A stretch of DNA of 17,015 nt from Bacteroidales bacterium UBA3143 (GTDB lineage: Bacteria > Bacteroidota > Bacteroidia > Bacteroidales > Dysgonomonadaceae). The translations under genes and the position numbers were made by a program. The first letter of the stretch is position 1. The number at the start of each line of letters is the position of its first letter. This document shows, piece after piece, positions 1 through 6,843 of this stretch. Location: assembly GCA_002364735.1 (NCBI GenBank), contig DEZB01000016.1, positions 44,585-61,599 on the forward strand. The letters run 5' to 3'. A model generated the notes under the pieces. The model worked only from the letters and a program-made list of their open reading frames with translations, did no database searches and had not been told where the DNA came from.

Positions 1-114
1 GTTTTTTAGAAGAAAAGGGAGGAGGGGGTGGGTGACCATACATACCCAGGGCGTTGCCCTGGGCTGAATTATGCCGCCCCTTCAGGGCTCAACGCAGGCC
101 ATTCAGGCCTATAC
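1..114. repeat. Intergenic GC-rich repeat element downstream of manC
   Basis: No gene is seen here. Positions about 47-112 carry a repeat with nested short palindromes: CCCAGGGC/GCCCTGGG at 47-62, a CCCCTTCAGGG-type hairpin near 77-87, and AGGCC-ATTCA-GGCCT at 96-110. A diverged reverse-complement copy is recognisable at about 9228-9290 and again at 9464-9526, sharing GGCGTTGCC followed by TGGGCTGAA. The 15-mer at 96-110 recurs exactly at 16951-16965. As it lies just past the manC stop it could form a 3' hairpin in that transcript; that role is inference. Confidence 0.6.
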
Positions 115-1215
115 TCACTTCTTGTTTCTTGTCCCTTGTACCTTGTCTCTATTTTGCGACGCAGTCGCAAAATCAATCACCTTCTTCACATGATCCTCAT
201 CCGTCCTATCGCATATCAACAACACATCAGGCGTATCCACCACCAACAAATCCTTAATGCCATCCACCACAACTCTTTTATCAGGATTCAGTTGTTTCAC
301 AAAACAGTTAACAGTGTCCGTTGCCAATATATCATCGCCCGACAACACATTGTCATGTTCGTCCTTGGTACTTTGCTCATATAGCGAAGTCCAGGTGCCC
401 AAGTCACTCCAACCAAAGTCGGCACTGGTAACATACACATTATCGGATTTTTCCATAATACCATAGTCAATAGAGATACTTTCACTTCGCAAATAAACAT
501 CATTCACATTTTCTTGTTCATCGGCAGTATAGTAATATTTCTGTGCCGATTCAAACAAATTAGACACTACAGGTAAATGTTTTTGTAAAGCTTTCTCTAT
601 GGCTTTCACCGACCACACAAACATGCCCGAATTCCATCGATAGTTGCCATCAGCAATAAATTGCTGAGCAGTTTCAATATCAGGCTTTTCTTTAAAGGAT
701 GTTACTTTGCTAAATGACACTGATGTATCTTCCACCTCAATGTATCCATAACCCGTTGAAGGAAAAGATGGTGTTATACCAATAGTCAACAAATGATCAT
801 GTTTTTCAGCATGATTCAAACTTTGCTGCATTACATCGGCAAATGTCACAGTGTCCAATATTAAATGATCGGCAGGCGTCACAACCATCACAGCATCGGG
901 ATTTTGCTTCTTTAGTTTATATGCGGCATATGCCAAACAGGGAGCAGTATTCCTACGTGCAGGTTCTAACAAAACTTGCTGTTCGGACAACTGTGGCAGT
1001 TGCTCCAACACCAAATCCTTATACACCTCACCCGTCACCACCACAAAATTTTCGGTGGGAATAAACGATGCAAACCGTTCATAAGTCATTTGTATAAAAG
1101 TTTTACCGATACCCAATATGTCAACAAACTGTTTTGGCTTTTCCGTTCTGCTCAATGGCCAAAAGCGACTGCCAATACCGCCTGCCATAATTACGCAATA
1201 GTGATTTTTGTTCAT
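115..1215 (-). CDS. manC: Mannose-1-phosphate guanylyltransferase (GDP-mannose pyrophosphorylase), ManC/RfbM type
   Basis: This cytosolic enzyme makes GDP-mannose from mannose-1-phosphate and GTP, a precursor for mannose, fucose or rhamnose residues in surface glycans. The 366-residue protein shows the nucleotidyltransferase signature AGGIGSRFWPLSR (11-23), EPARRNTAP (84-92), PADH (114-117), GYGYIE (155-160), FKEKP (174-178), WNSGMF (194-199), DYGIMEK (250-256) and DFGWSDLGTW (266-275). It lacks the C-terminal phosphomannose isomerase domain of the long form. The ATG at 1215 sits just before the signature. An in-frame extension to 1311 would only translate an intergenic repeat, so I reject it. 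The last about 18 residues (from FATASQNRDK) are encoded by a perfect palindrome at 151-173 and by AGAGACAAGG-type heptad repeats, so the tail is repeat-derived. A TATCTTTG promoter element lies about 130 bp upstream. Confidence 0.95.
   Translation of the reverse strand: MNKNHYCVIMAGGIGSRFWPLSRTEKPKQFVDILGIGKTFIQMTYERFASFIPTENFVVVTGEVYKDLVLEQLPQLSEQQVLLEPARRNTAPCLAYAAYKLKKQNPDAVMVVTPADHLILDTVTFADVMQQSLNHAEKHDHLLTIGITPSFPSTGYGYIEVEDTSVSFSKVTSFKEKPDIETAQQFIADGNYRWNSGMFVWSVKAIEKALQKHLPVVSNLFESAQKYYYTADEQENVNDVYLRSESISIDYGIMEKSDNVYVTSADFGWSDLGTWTSLYEQSTKDEHDNVLSGDDILATDTVNCFVKQLNPDKRVVVDGIKDLLVVDTPDVLLICDRTDEDHVKKVIDFATASQNRDKVQGTRNKK
151..173. repeat. Perfect palindrome inside the 3' end of manC
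   Basis: Two exactly complementary 10-base arms (ATTTTGCGAC and GTCGCAAAAT) surround a 3-base loop, GCA. The palindrome lies in frame in manC and encodes residues around DFATASQN. It is followed on the coding strand by AGAGACAAGGTACAAGG-type repeat up to the stop at 115. It could form a strong hairpin at the end of the manC mRNA. Confidence 0.85.
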
Positions 1216-1256
1216 AGTTTTTGTGTGATCTTTAATATGTAATTCAAATAAATATA

Positions 1257-1306
1257 TTAACCACAGAAGACACGGAGAAATTACACAAAAATCACAGAGG
1301 TCTCCT
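1257..1306. repeat. CACAGAG/CTCTGTG-family intergenic repeat
   Basis: This stretch of the manC leader reads CCACAGAAGACACGGAGAAA followed by a similar CACAGAGG block. Related copies in the other orientation occur at about 6385-6432 (CTCCGTATCC...CTTTGTGGTTAAG), 9598-9650 and 9886-9926. I recall this family as common in intergenic DNA of Bacteroidetes and other phyla, but could not check that here. Its place in the 5' untranslated region of manC could give the leader structure. Confidence 0.6.
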
Positions 1307-1343
1307 GTCACATTTGTGTCTCCTTGTCCCTATTCCTGCAAAA

Positions 1344-1351
1344 CAAAGATA
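1344..1351 (-). promoter_or_regulatory. Candidate -7 element (TATCTTTG) upstream of manC
   Basis: The reverse complement reads TATCTTTG, matching the Bacteroidetes -7 consensus TAnnTTTG, preceded by an AT-rich stretch with ATTG about 15 bases upstream. Identical TATCTTTG boxes lie upstream of hipB and of the PIN antitoxin. A start here would give a leader of about 120 bases. No transcript data are available. Confidence 0.45.
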
Positions 1352-1440
1352 ACAAAATATATAGAACAATGTTTAAGAAGTGTTTAGGAAAAAAAGGGAT
1401 ATTAGTAATTAGGGTCTTAGTAATTCGTAATTTATGGTTT

Positions 1441-1553
<113 letters not shown>

Positions 1554-1560
1554 GCTAAAA

Positions 1561-1655
1561 ATAATAATGCCACCCCTTGTGGGTTTTTGGGTTGACTGAT
1601 GCTTATTCGCTAAAATAATTACACCCGTCCCGGGTTTTCAGAAATGAGCTGAAAA
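1561..1655. repeat. CACCCC/CCCGGG hairpin repeat, inverted relative to 6069-6150
   Basis: The segment contains AATGCCACCCC...GGGTTTTTGGGTT, then ACACCCGTCCCGGGTTTT, then a perfect 7-bp stem TTTTCAG (1635-1641) / CTGAAAA (1649-1655). The first two blocks occur in reverse complement at 6069-6150 (ACCCGGGACGGGTGAAATT and CCACCCAAAACCCCGGGAGG). No coding potential is seen. Confidence 0.65.
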
Positions 1656-1728
1656 TGTGGTATGAGTTATGAGTTATGGGCTTTAAATAATGGACAATTG
1701 ACAATGATGAATGGGGTAAGGGTATGGG

Positions 1729-1820
1729 TCCCTATTCCCTATTCCCTATTCACTATTCACTATTCACTGCTCACTATTTACTGCTCACAATTTACTATTC
1801 ACTGTTCACTATTCAGAGCT
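1729..1820. repeat. Heptad array (CCCTATT / CACTATT / TTTACTG variants) at the 3' end of wzc
   Basis: About twelve 7-bp units follow in phase, starting as CCCTATT and changing to CACTATT, CACTGCT, TTTACTG and CACTGTT. The array begins within about 25 bp of the wzc stop codon at 1844-1846, so it would form the first part of the wzc 3' untranslated region. The plus strand is open in all frames and yields only a meaningless FTIHYSL-type repeat peptide. Confidence 0.85.
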
Positions 1821-1843
1821 CTTTTGTCCTTATTCCCCATTCC

Positions 1844-4198
1844 TCACCTTTTCTTTTTCTTGCCATAACCATATCCATAACCATATCCATACCCTCTATG
1901 GAAATCAGTCACATCATTAATCAACAACAACATGTTTTTCAATTTATGTTGATCCATCAACTCATTTGCAAATTTCAAGTTCATTTTGCTTGAGTAGTTC
2001 GCTCTACACACATATGCAGTAGCATCAGATATACGATTAATAATAAGCGTATCAGTCACAAGACTAACAGGAGCACTGTCCACAACGATATAATCAAACA
2101 TAGGACGCAACAATTCCATAGCATTCTCCAATGTATGACGTGACAACAACTCAGCAGGATTGGGAGGTATTGGTCCTGCAGGCATCACATACAAGTATTC
2201 ACTTAAATCAGATGTGCGAATCAGTTTCTTAATGTCGGGTTCATATCCAGAGAGATAAGTAGTTAGTCCAGTGTCGTTACTAATATTCATATATTGCGCT
2301 ATACGTGGCAAACGTAAGTCCATTCCCAATAACAACACTTTCTTCTGAAGCATTGTTAAACTAATGGCCGTATTAAGCGCAGCAAAAGTTTTCCCCTCAC
2401 CTGGTATGGTCGACGTAAATACTACCACCTTATCTTTCGGATCTAATGACAACATCAAGTTGGTTCTAATCATGCGGAACGCCTCATCCACTTCCGTCGT
2501 AGAATTTTCTGATACCGCAACATTACCATCCTTACTATCTATATCCGCATGGCGTGGTATTTCGCCCAATATCGGCAATTTAGTAATTCTATCCACATCA
2601 CCTCTTGTGCGAATCTTATATTGTACAATGTCCAATAAGTAAATTATCCCCACAGGCAACAACATAGCCAACAACAATGCTGCCAACAAAATGATGGGTT
2701 TCTTAGGATGAACCATTGCTTGAGTGTATGCCTCGTCCAATACTTTTGCACTGTTTGCCGTAGCAGCCAATGCCAATGCATTCTCTTCGCGCTTTTGCAA
2801 GAGTAATAAGTAGAGACTCGCTTTGATCTGTTGTTCACGTGCTATTTCAGTAAACTGACGTTCTTGTGTTGGCACCTCACCAATTTTTCCACTATATATC
2901 CTTGCCTGATTGGCAATATTGCGTCGCTCAATGGCCAATCCTTCGCGCACACTTGCTATTGACGAATTGATGCTTCCACGCAATGAACGAATTTGCTCAT
3001 CCATCTTTTGCATTACAGGATTACTGTCCTCCATGCTACGGGATAGACGTTCACGTTCAGCCAACAGTTTGTTATATTCGTTCATGGTTGCTGCCAAATT
3101 AGGATCTTGCACCCCAATATTGCTTGGCACAGGTTGACCCTGATTAGCAGGATTTTTCACCCAGTCGTTCAAGCTGTTCACTATGTTCAATTGCGATTCT
3201 GCATTCACCAACATTCGCTCATACTGACTGCTTTGTTGCAAACTCTGCGCCAAGTCGGCCTCCAGGTCTGTCATACCCTGTTGACGTTTATACTCTTCAA
3301 CTGCTCCTTCTGCACTACCCAACTCTCTGTCAATAATGTCCAATCGTTCATTAATGAAGTTCTTCGTATTAGTAGCCTCTAAGTTTTTATCTTCTATGGT
3401 TTGATAATTGTATACCTCCACCAATGTATTTAAAAAGTCTTTTCCCTTATTAGGGTAAGCTGTTTTCAAAGATAACGTTAACACAGATGAAGTTTTTGAA
3501 GCAGGTTCCACAGACAAGTTGCTTCTATATGAATTAACCGTAGCTTCAGGCCGCCTTATGGCAATAAGCAGTGGGTTGTAATAAGGCTTAGCATCTTCAC
3601 GCATATTAAAACTGATAACGCCAGCAGGAGTAGTCAACAGTCCTGGCAAATTAGTCAGTTTAGTATTATAATCTTTTCCCCCAATTATGCCCCTCACCGA
3701 AATAGTTTTATCTTCATTCAACTGAGCCGTAAAATTGAGGTCTTGTTTTAAAGAATCAAGTCCAGCAACATCCATCGATACAATAAAAGGACTTTCAGTA
3801 TACATATCAGACGACTTTACTCTACCCTCTACAATATAAGAAGTATGCAAGTTTAATCTATCCACAACCGTACGTACTGCTGTTTTAGAGCGTATCACAA
3901 AAGTCTCGTTATCTACACTGCTAACTCCCCCCATCATAGCCAATCCATCCAGACTTCCCAATCCAGCCATAGAACTGCGCTGATCTTTTTCATGTTTCAA
4001 TATTATTGTAGCAGTCACATTATACTCTGGCACTGTATACCTAAAATATACAAATGCAATAAAAACTGCCACTACCACACTCAATAAAAACCATTTCCAA
4101 TACTTAATGTAGCGGAATAGAATTTCCATGATGGATATTTCGGAGTCGTCTTGTTGATTGTCGAAGTGAGGTTGAATTGAAAGATTATCTTGTGTCAT
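1844..4198 (-). CDS. wzc: Wzc-like polysaccharide co-polymerase with BY-kinase domain
   Basis: This 784-residue inner-membrane protein controls chain length and export of capsule or exopolysaccharide, cycling between phosphorylated and unphosphorylated forms and working with Wza. A Wzz segment opens the protein with a transmembrane helix at about 36-52, a long periplasmic region with coiled coil at about 285-475, and a second helix at about 501-521. The cytosolic kinase shows the oligomerisation motif E572-R575-R578, Walker A STIPGEGKT (596-604), a modified Walker A' VLLLGMDLR (621-629) and Walker B YIVVDSAP (703-710). The tail has five alternating tyrosines (770, 772, 774, 776, 778) in GYGYG followed by KKKKR, the expected autophosphorylation cluster. 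The GY run is encoded by a 12-bp DNA repeat. The ATG at 4198 gives full family length. The G-M-D instead of the usual D-A-D in Walker A' is worth noting. Confidence 0.95.
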   Translation of the reverse strand: MTQDNLSIQPHFDNQQDDSEISIMEILFRYIKYWKWFLLSVVVAVFIAFVYFRYTVPEYNVTATIILKHEKDQRSSMAGLGSLDGLAMMGGVSSVDNETFVIRSKTAVRTVVDRLNLHTSYIVEGRVKSSDMYTESPFIVSMDVAGLDSLKQDLNFTAQLNEDKTISVRGIIGGKDYNTKLTNLPGLLTTPAGVISFNMREDAKPYYNPLLIAIRRPEATVNSYRSNLSVEPASKTSSVLTLSLKTAYPNKGKDFLNTLVEVYNYQTIEDKNLEATNTKNFINERLDIIDRELGSAEGAVEEYKRQQGMTDLEADLAQSLQQSSQYERMLVNAESQLNIVNSLNDWVKNPANQGQPVPSNIGVQDPNLAATMNEYNKLLAERERLSRSMEDSNPVMQKMDEQIRSLRGSINSSIASVREGLAIERRNIANQARIYSGKIGEVPTQERQFTEIAREQQIKASLYLLLLQKREENALALAATANSAKVLDEAYTQAMVHPKKPIILLAALLLAMLLPVGIIYLLDIVQYKIRTRGDVDRITKLPILGEIPRHADIDSKDGNVAVSENSTTEVDEAFRMIRTNLMLSLDPKDKVVVFTSTIPGEGKTFAALNTAISLTMLQKKVLLLGMDLRLPRIAQYMNISNDTGLTTYLSGYEPDIKKLIRTSDLSEYLYVMPAGPIPPNPAELLSRHTLENAMELLRPMFDYIVVDSAPVSLVTDTLIINRISDATAYVCRANYSSKMNLKFANELMDQHKLKNMLLLINDVTDFHRGYGYGYGYGYGKKKKR

Positions 4199-4208
4199 TT
4201 TTGTTTAA

Positions 4209-4367
4209 ATGTAATTCGAGATTCGAGATTCGGGTGGTCGGGATTCGGGATTCGGGATTCGGGATTCGGTTTTCCGAATTTCAAGTTTCGAGTCCCGAGT
4301 TTCGGGTTTCGAGTTTCGAGTTTCGAGTCCCGAGTTTCGAGTCCACGCATTCCAAGTTCCGAGTCTT
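4209..4367. repeat. TTCGAGA/TTCGGGA heptad array, downstream of the four-helix-bundle gene
   Basis: The 7-bp period is clear: four perfect GATTCGG units at 4242-4269, then GAGTTTC and GAGTCCC units to about 4340. The array starts at the stop codon of the four-helix-bundle gene (4368-4370) and runs almost to the wzc start. The block TAATTCGAGATTCGAG...TGGTCGGGATTCGGG recurs in the same orientation at 4821-4860, on the other side of that gene. Confidence 0.9.
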
Positions 4368-4760
4368 CTATCTCAGAGTTTCGTTCAATGATTTTCTATA
4401 TTTTATTAATCCCATTAGCATACGTCCAATATCATCTTGATATTTATTCAGTTCAACAAATAAATTATCATCAATATATTTTAAGTTTTTCGCAATTTGT
4501 ATTTGAGGCTCTAACTCAGAATTACTCCCAGATGCAATATAAAGAAATTGTATATATTCTTTGTTTGATCTTCGTGCAGCTCCCTCGGCTATATTCGAAG
4601 GAATTGATACAGCTGCACGTCTCATCTGATTGGCCAATCCATTAAACAGTTCGTATTTCGGAAAAGTTGTAGTGACGTTGTATATTAAAGTGACAAATTC
4701 TATCGATCGTACATATACATCTAAATTTTTATGTGTCTTGATCAACTTTTTCTCACTCAT
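4368..4760 (-). CDS. Four-helix-bundle protein (23S rRNA intervening-sequence protein family, S23/IVP)
   Basis: The protein of 130 residues matches the S23/IVP family, originally named for ORFs inside 23S rRNA intervening sequences and often found elsewhere in Bacteroidetes genomes. The helix-rich sequence has the family core QMRRAAVSIPSNIAEG (45-60), then RRSNKEYIQFLYIASGSNSEL (63-83, split here as RRSNKEYIQF and LYIASGSNSEL) and a C-terminal helix ending in YRKSLNE. Length is typical. Its function is not established. Here it is not in an rRNA gene but between wza (189 bp away) and wzc (169 bp away), with heptad arrays filling both gaps, so it looks like a passenger in the polysaccharide operon. 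The ATG at 4760 fits the usual N-terminal start. Confidence 0.88.
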   Translation of the reverse strand: MSEKKLIKTHKNLDVYVRSIEFVTLIYNVTTTFPKYELFNGLANQMRRAAVSIPSNIAEGAARRSNKEYIQFLYIASGSNSELEPQIQIAKNLKYIDDNLFVELNKYQDDIGRMLMGLIKYRKSLNETLR

Positions 4761-4779
4761 TTTTTTCGATTTTCCTTAA

Positions 4780-4945
4780 TTAAAAGATTCGGTATTCGGA
4801 AGTCGAGGATCGAGATTTGGTAATTCGAGATTCGAGTGGTCGGGATTCGGGATTCGGTTTCCCGAGTTCCTCATTCCAAGTCCCTAATCCCGAGTTCCAA
4901 GTCCCTAATCCCGAGTCCCGAGTTCCGAGTTCCTAATCCCGATTC
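4780..4945. repeat. TTCGAGA/GAGTTCC heptad array between wza and the four-helix-bundle gene
   Basis: Units of GATTCGG, GATTCGA, GAGTTCC, AAGTCCC and TAATCCC run in 7-bp phase. The array starts a few bases after the wza stop codon (4950-4952). It shares a long block with 4213-4275 in direct orientation, so the four-helix-bundle gene is bracketed by related arrays. Confidence 0.88.
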
Positions 4946-4949
4946 CCCA

Positions 4950-5756
4950 TCATCGTAAGATATTCACCACCAATCCCGCTACACTTATCAATATACTCGC
5001 ACCACTCACCCACAACGATGTTGCTTGACCAATTTCAGAGTTCTGTGCTTTCACCTTGTTAGGCTCCACATATACCACATCGTTTTGTTGCAAATAGAAA
5101 TCGTCACCGTAGATGATGTTTCTATCATTCAGGTTCATAAAAATTATACGCTTTTTGCCTTGCGCATCTTCACGAATTATTTTGACATTGTCCCTGCGGC
5201 CCCATATTGTCATATCACCAGCCATCGCCAATGCTTCAAATATGTTCACCTTTTCATTCACAATAGTAAATGTATTTGGACGAGCCACTTCTCCCAACAC
5301 CGATATTTTGTAATTCACAAATTTAACAGACACTATTGGCTCTTCCTTTATATACTCCATCAGCATATCTTTCAATTTCTCTTCGGCCTGACTCTTAGTC
5401 AAACCCTTTAGCAATATCTGTCCTATCACAGGGAAGTTTACATACCCACTATTGTCCACCAAGTAAGTTTGCAGTTGTGCCTGTCCAGTAGTTCGTATAT
5501 CCGAACCCGATGTGTAGCTCGGCATCACCAAGTTAAATGGTCGCACCGCCTCAGGTTCAGTCGCACTCACAGTAATGGTCAGCAAGTCCTTGGGCATAAT
5601 ACGTGCATCATACATAGCAGTAGTTTGTGCAGCATAAGCCTCATCAAACATACCGTCACTTTCGTCTTGCAAATAAGCCACACCTTTTGTTGACCCACAA
5701 CCCACCAATGCGGCACCCATTATTGTCAGCAGCAGTAAAAAATACAATTTCTTCAT
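4950..5756 (-). CDS. wza: Wza-like polysaccharide export lipoprotein
   Basis: This outer-membrane export protein (268 residues) forms the channel for capsule or exopolysaccharide with its partner Wzc, encoded downstream. A lipoprotein signal peptide ends in the lipobox LVGC with the lipidated cysteine at 20. A polysaccharide-export domain covers about 50-145 (RIMPKDLLTITVSATEP, YVNFPVIGQILLKGLT). One SLBB-type segment follows at about 148-230 (ISVLGEVARPNTFTI...VNIFEALAMAGD). A hydrophobic segment at about 248-266 is the likely outer-membrane helix, as in Bacteroidetes members that are shorter than E. coli Wza (about 380). The ATG at 5756 is directly before the signal peptide. A TATTTTTG element is 32 bp upstream. 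Confidence 0.95.
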   Translation of the reverse strand: MKKLYFLLLLTIMGAALVGCGSTKGVAYLQDESDGMFDEAYAAQTTAMYDARIMPKDLLTITVSATEPEAVRPFNLVMPSYTSGSDIRTTGQAQLQTYLVDNSGYVNFPVIGQILLKGLTKSQAEEKLKDMLMEYIKEEPIVSVKFVNYKISVLGEVARPNTFTIVNEKVNIFEALAMAGDMTIWGRRDNVKIIREDAQGKKRIIFMNLNDRNIIYGDDFYLQQNDVVYVEPNKVKAQNSEIGQATSLWVSGASILISVAGLVVNILR

Positions 5757-5787
5757 ATCAGAATTAGATTAGTTTCTGTTTAATGTA

Positions 5788-5795
5788 CAAAAATA
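5788..5795 (-). promoter_or_regulatory. Candidate -7 element (TATTTTTG) upstream of wza
   Basis: The reverse complement reads TATTTTTG, fitting TAnnTTTG, about 32 bp before the wza start. No convincing -33 TTG is seen at the usual distance. If used, it would drive wza, the four-helix-bundle gene and wzc, with the heptad arrays at 5880-6012 directly upstream. Confidence 0.4.
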
Positions 5796-5879
5796 GGAAT
5801 AAAATGTTTAAGAGTCACGCTATTTGATAGTCATTTTGTTTGTAAAAGACGAATGAGCTTTTTAAATTGGGGTGAAGAG

Positions 5880-6012
5880 GTGAAGGGTGAGGAGTAAGGA
5901 GTGAGCAGTGAGCAGTGAGCAGTGAGCAGTGAGCAGCACTATTCACTGTTCTCTATTCTCTATTCTCTATTCTCTGTTCTCTGTTCTCTGTTCTCTATTC
6001 ACTATTCACTGT
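5880..6012. repeat. Convergent heptad arrays (GTGAGCA, then TTCTCTA/TTCACTA)
   Basis: Five perfect GTGAGCA units (5901-5935) are followed, after CACTATTCACTG, by units of TTCTCTA and TTCTCTG to about 5998 and TTCACTA to 6012. The first block is purine-rich and the second pyrimidine-rich on the plus strand. GAGCAGTGAG can pair with TTCACTGTTC over most positions, so the two arrays can fold on each other around 5936-5950. The pair lies just upstream of the wza promoter candidate. Confidence 0.85.
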
Positions 6013-6440
6013 AACAAAATATAGAATAAGCCTGTTGTTACAGCCTGTTGTTACAGATTTATAGCACGACCATAACCCGGGACGGGTGAAATTATTATAG
6101 AAAACAAACATTCATGCCACCCAAAACCCCGGGAGGGGTGACATTATTTCTTTAATACCCTAATTTATAGCTGTCACCCATAACCGGGGCTAATGAAGGC
6201 TGTATATTCCTTATCCATGAGTTTACACCCACGGCTACAAATATGTCAGCCCGCTGGGCTTATTGATTGAAACTGGGCTTATTGATTGAAACATTGTGCA
6301 ACGTTTTCAGACGAAAACCATTACGTCTCAACAGTAGCTAAACGCATTTCATTAATCATTAATATTTAACCCATTAATAGTTATTTCTCCGTATCCTTTG
6401 TGACTTCTTTGCGCCCTTTGTGGTTAAGAAAATAAGGTGT
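6013..6440. repeat. Gene-free mosaic of short repeats and GC-rich hairpins
   Basis: No ORF is credible. The stretch contains a 13-bp unit GCCTGTTGTTACA in two tandem copies (6030-6055), CCCGGG hairpins at 6077-6090 and about 6125-6140 (inverted copies of 1561-1637), a TCACCCATAACCGGGGC block, and a 19-bp unit CTGGGCTTATTGATTGAAA in two exact tandem copies (6254-6272, 6273-6291). It ends with a CTCCGTATCC...CTTTGTGGTTAAG repeat (6385-6432). Confidence 0.75.
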
Positions 6441-6490
6441 GGGGTGAGCGAGATTTGGTTGTTCGGAATTCGGTGCTCAAGTTTATAGTC

Positions 6491-6701
6491 TCTATTTTCT
6501 ATTCACTATTTTCAAGTCTCAAGTCTCGTTTCCCTGTCATAATTCGTAATTTGCAATTATTTCCCATTGCGTCTTTGGGAGAAGCAATTTTTCTTGCCCC
6601 AACTTTCCTACCCCCAACCCCCTAAAGAGGGCTTTTGCATTGTATAGAACTATAAAGTAGCAGTATTATTCGAGATTCGGATGGTCGAGATTCGAGATTC
6701 G
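6491..6701. repeat. Compound intergenic element, copy 1 (downstream of hipA)
   Basis: The blocks in order are TCTATTTTCTATT, AAGTCTCAAGTCTCG, CATAATTCGTAATTTGCAAT, a GCGTCTTTGGGAGAAGCA block, GCCCCAACTTTCCTACCCCC, a CCCT-AAAG-AGGG hairpin (6620-6631), GCTTTTGCATT, a TATAGAACTATA palindrome, GTAGCAGTATTATTCGAG, and a GATTCGA heptad array. The same order is found in direct orientation at about 8878-9108. A shorter piece (CCCCTAAAGAGGGCTTTGCA...TATAGAGCTATAC.GTAGC) is at 11515-11563. Confidence 0.85.
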
Positions 6702-6843
6702 GTATACGATGACTGAGTTTTAATCTCTAATTTCTATTCCCGAGTTCCGAGTTCCGAGTTTCGAGTTTCTATTCCCAAGTTCTCTTTTAACCTATCATTT
6801 GTCATTTGTCACTCTTAACCCCTAACTGTTCACTATTTACTAT
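6702..6843. repeat. Heptad tracts immediately downstream of hipA
   Basis: Units of GAGTTCC/GAGTTTC (6743-6780) are followed by CATTTGT repeats (two units near 6796-6810) and TTCACTATTTACTATTCACT ending at the hipA stop codon. The hipA TGA (6844-6846) is itself within a TTCACT unit. No gene. Confidence 0.75.

Noticed and set aside
1216..1311. N-terminal extension of ManC
   Set aside because: The extra 32 residues translate a CACAGAGG repeat, and the conserved signature starts right after the ATG at 1215.
1662..1993. Plus-strand ORFs encoding FTIHYSLF-type repeat peptides (also at 8143-8400)
   Set aside because: They are translations of the TTCACTA heptad arrays, which are open in all three frames on that strand. 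They have no recognisable domain or start context.
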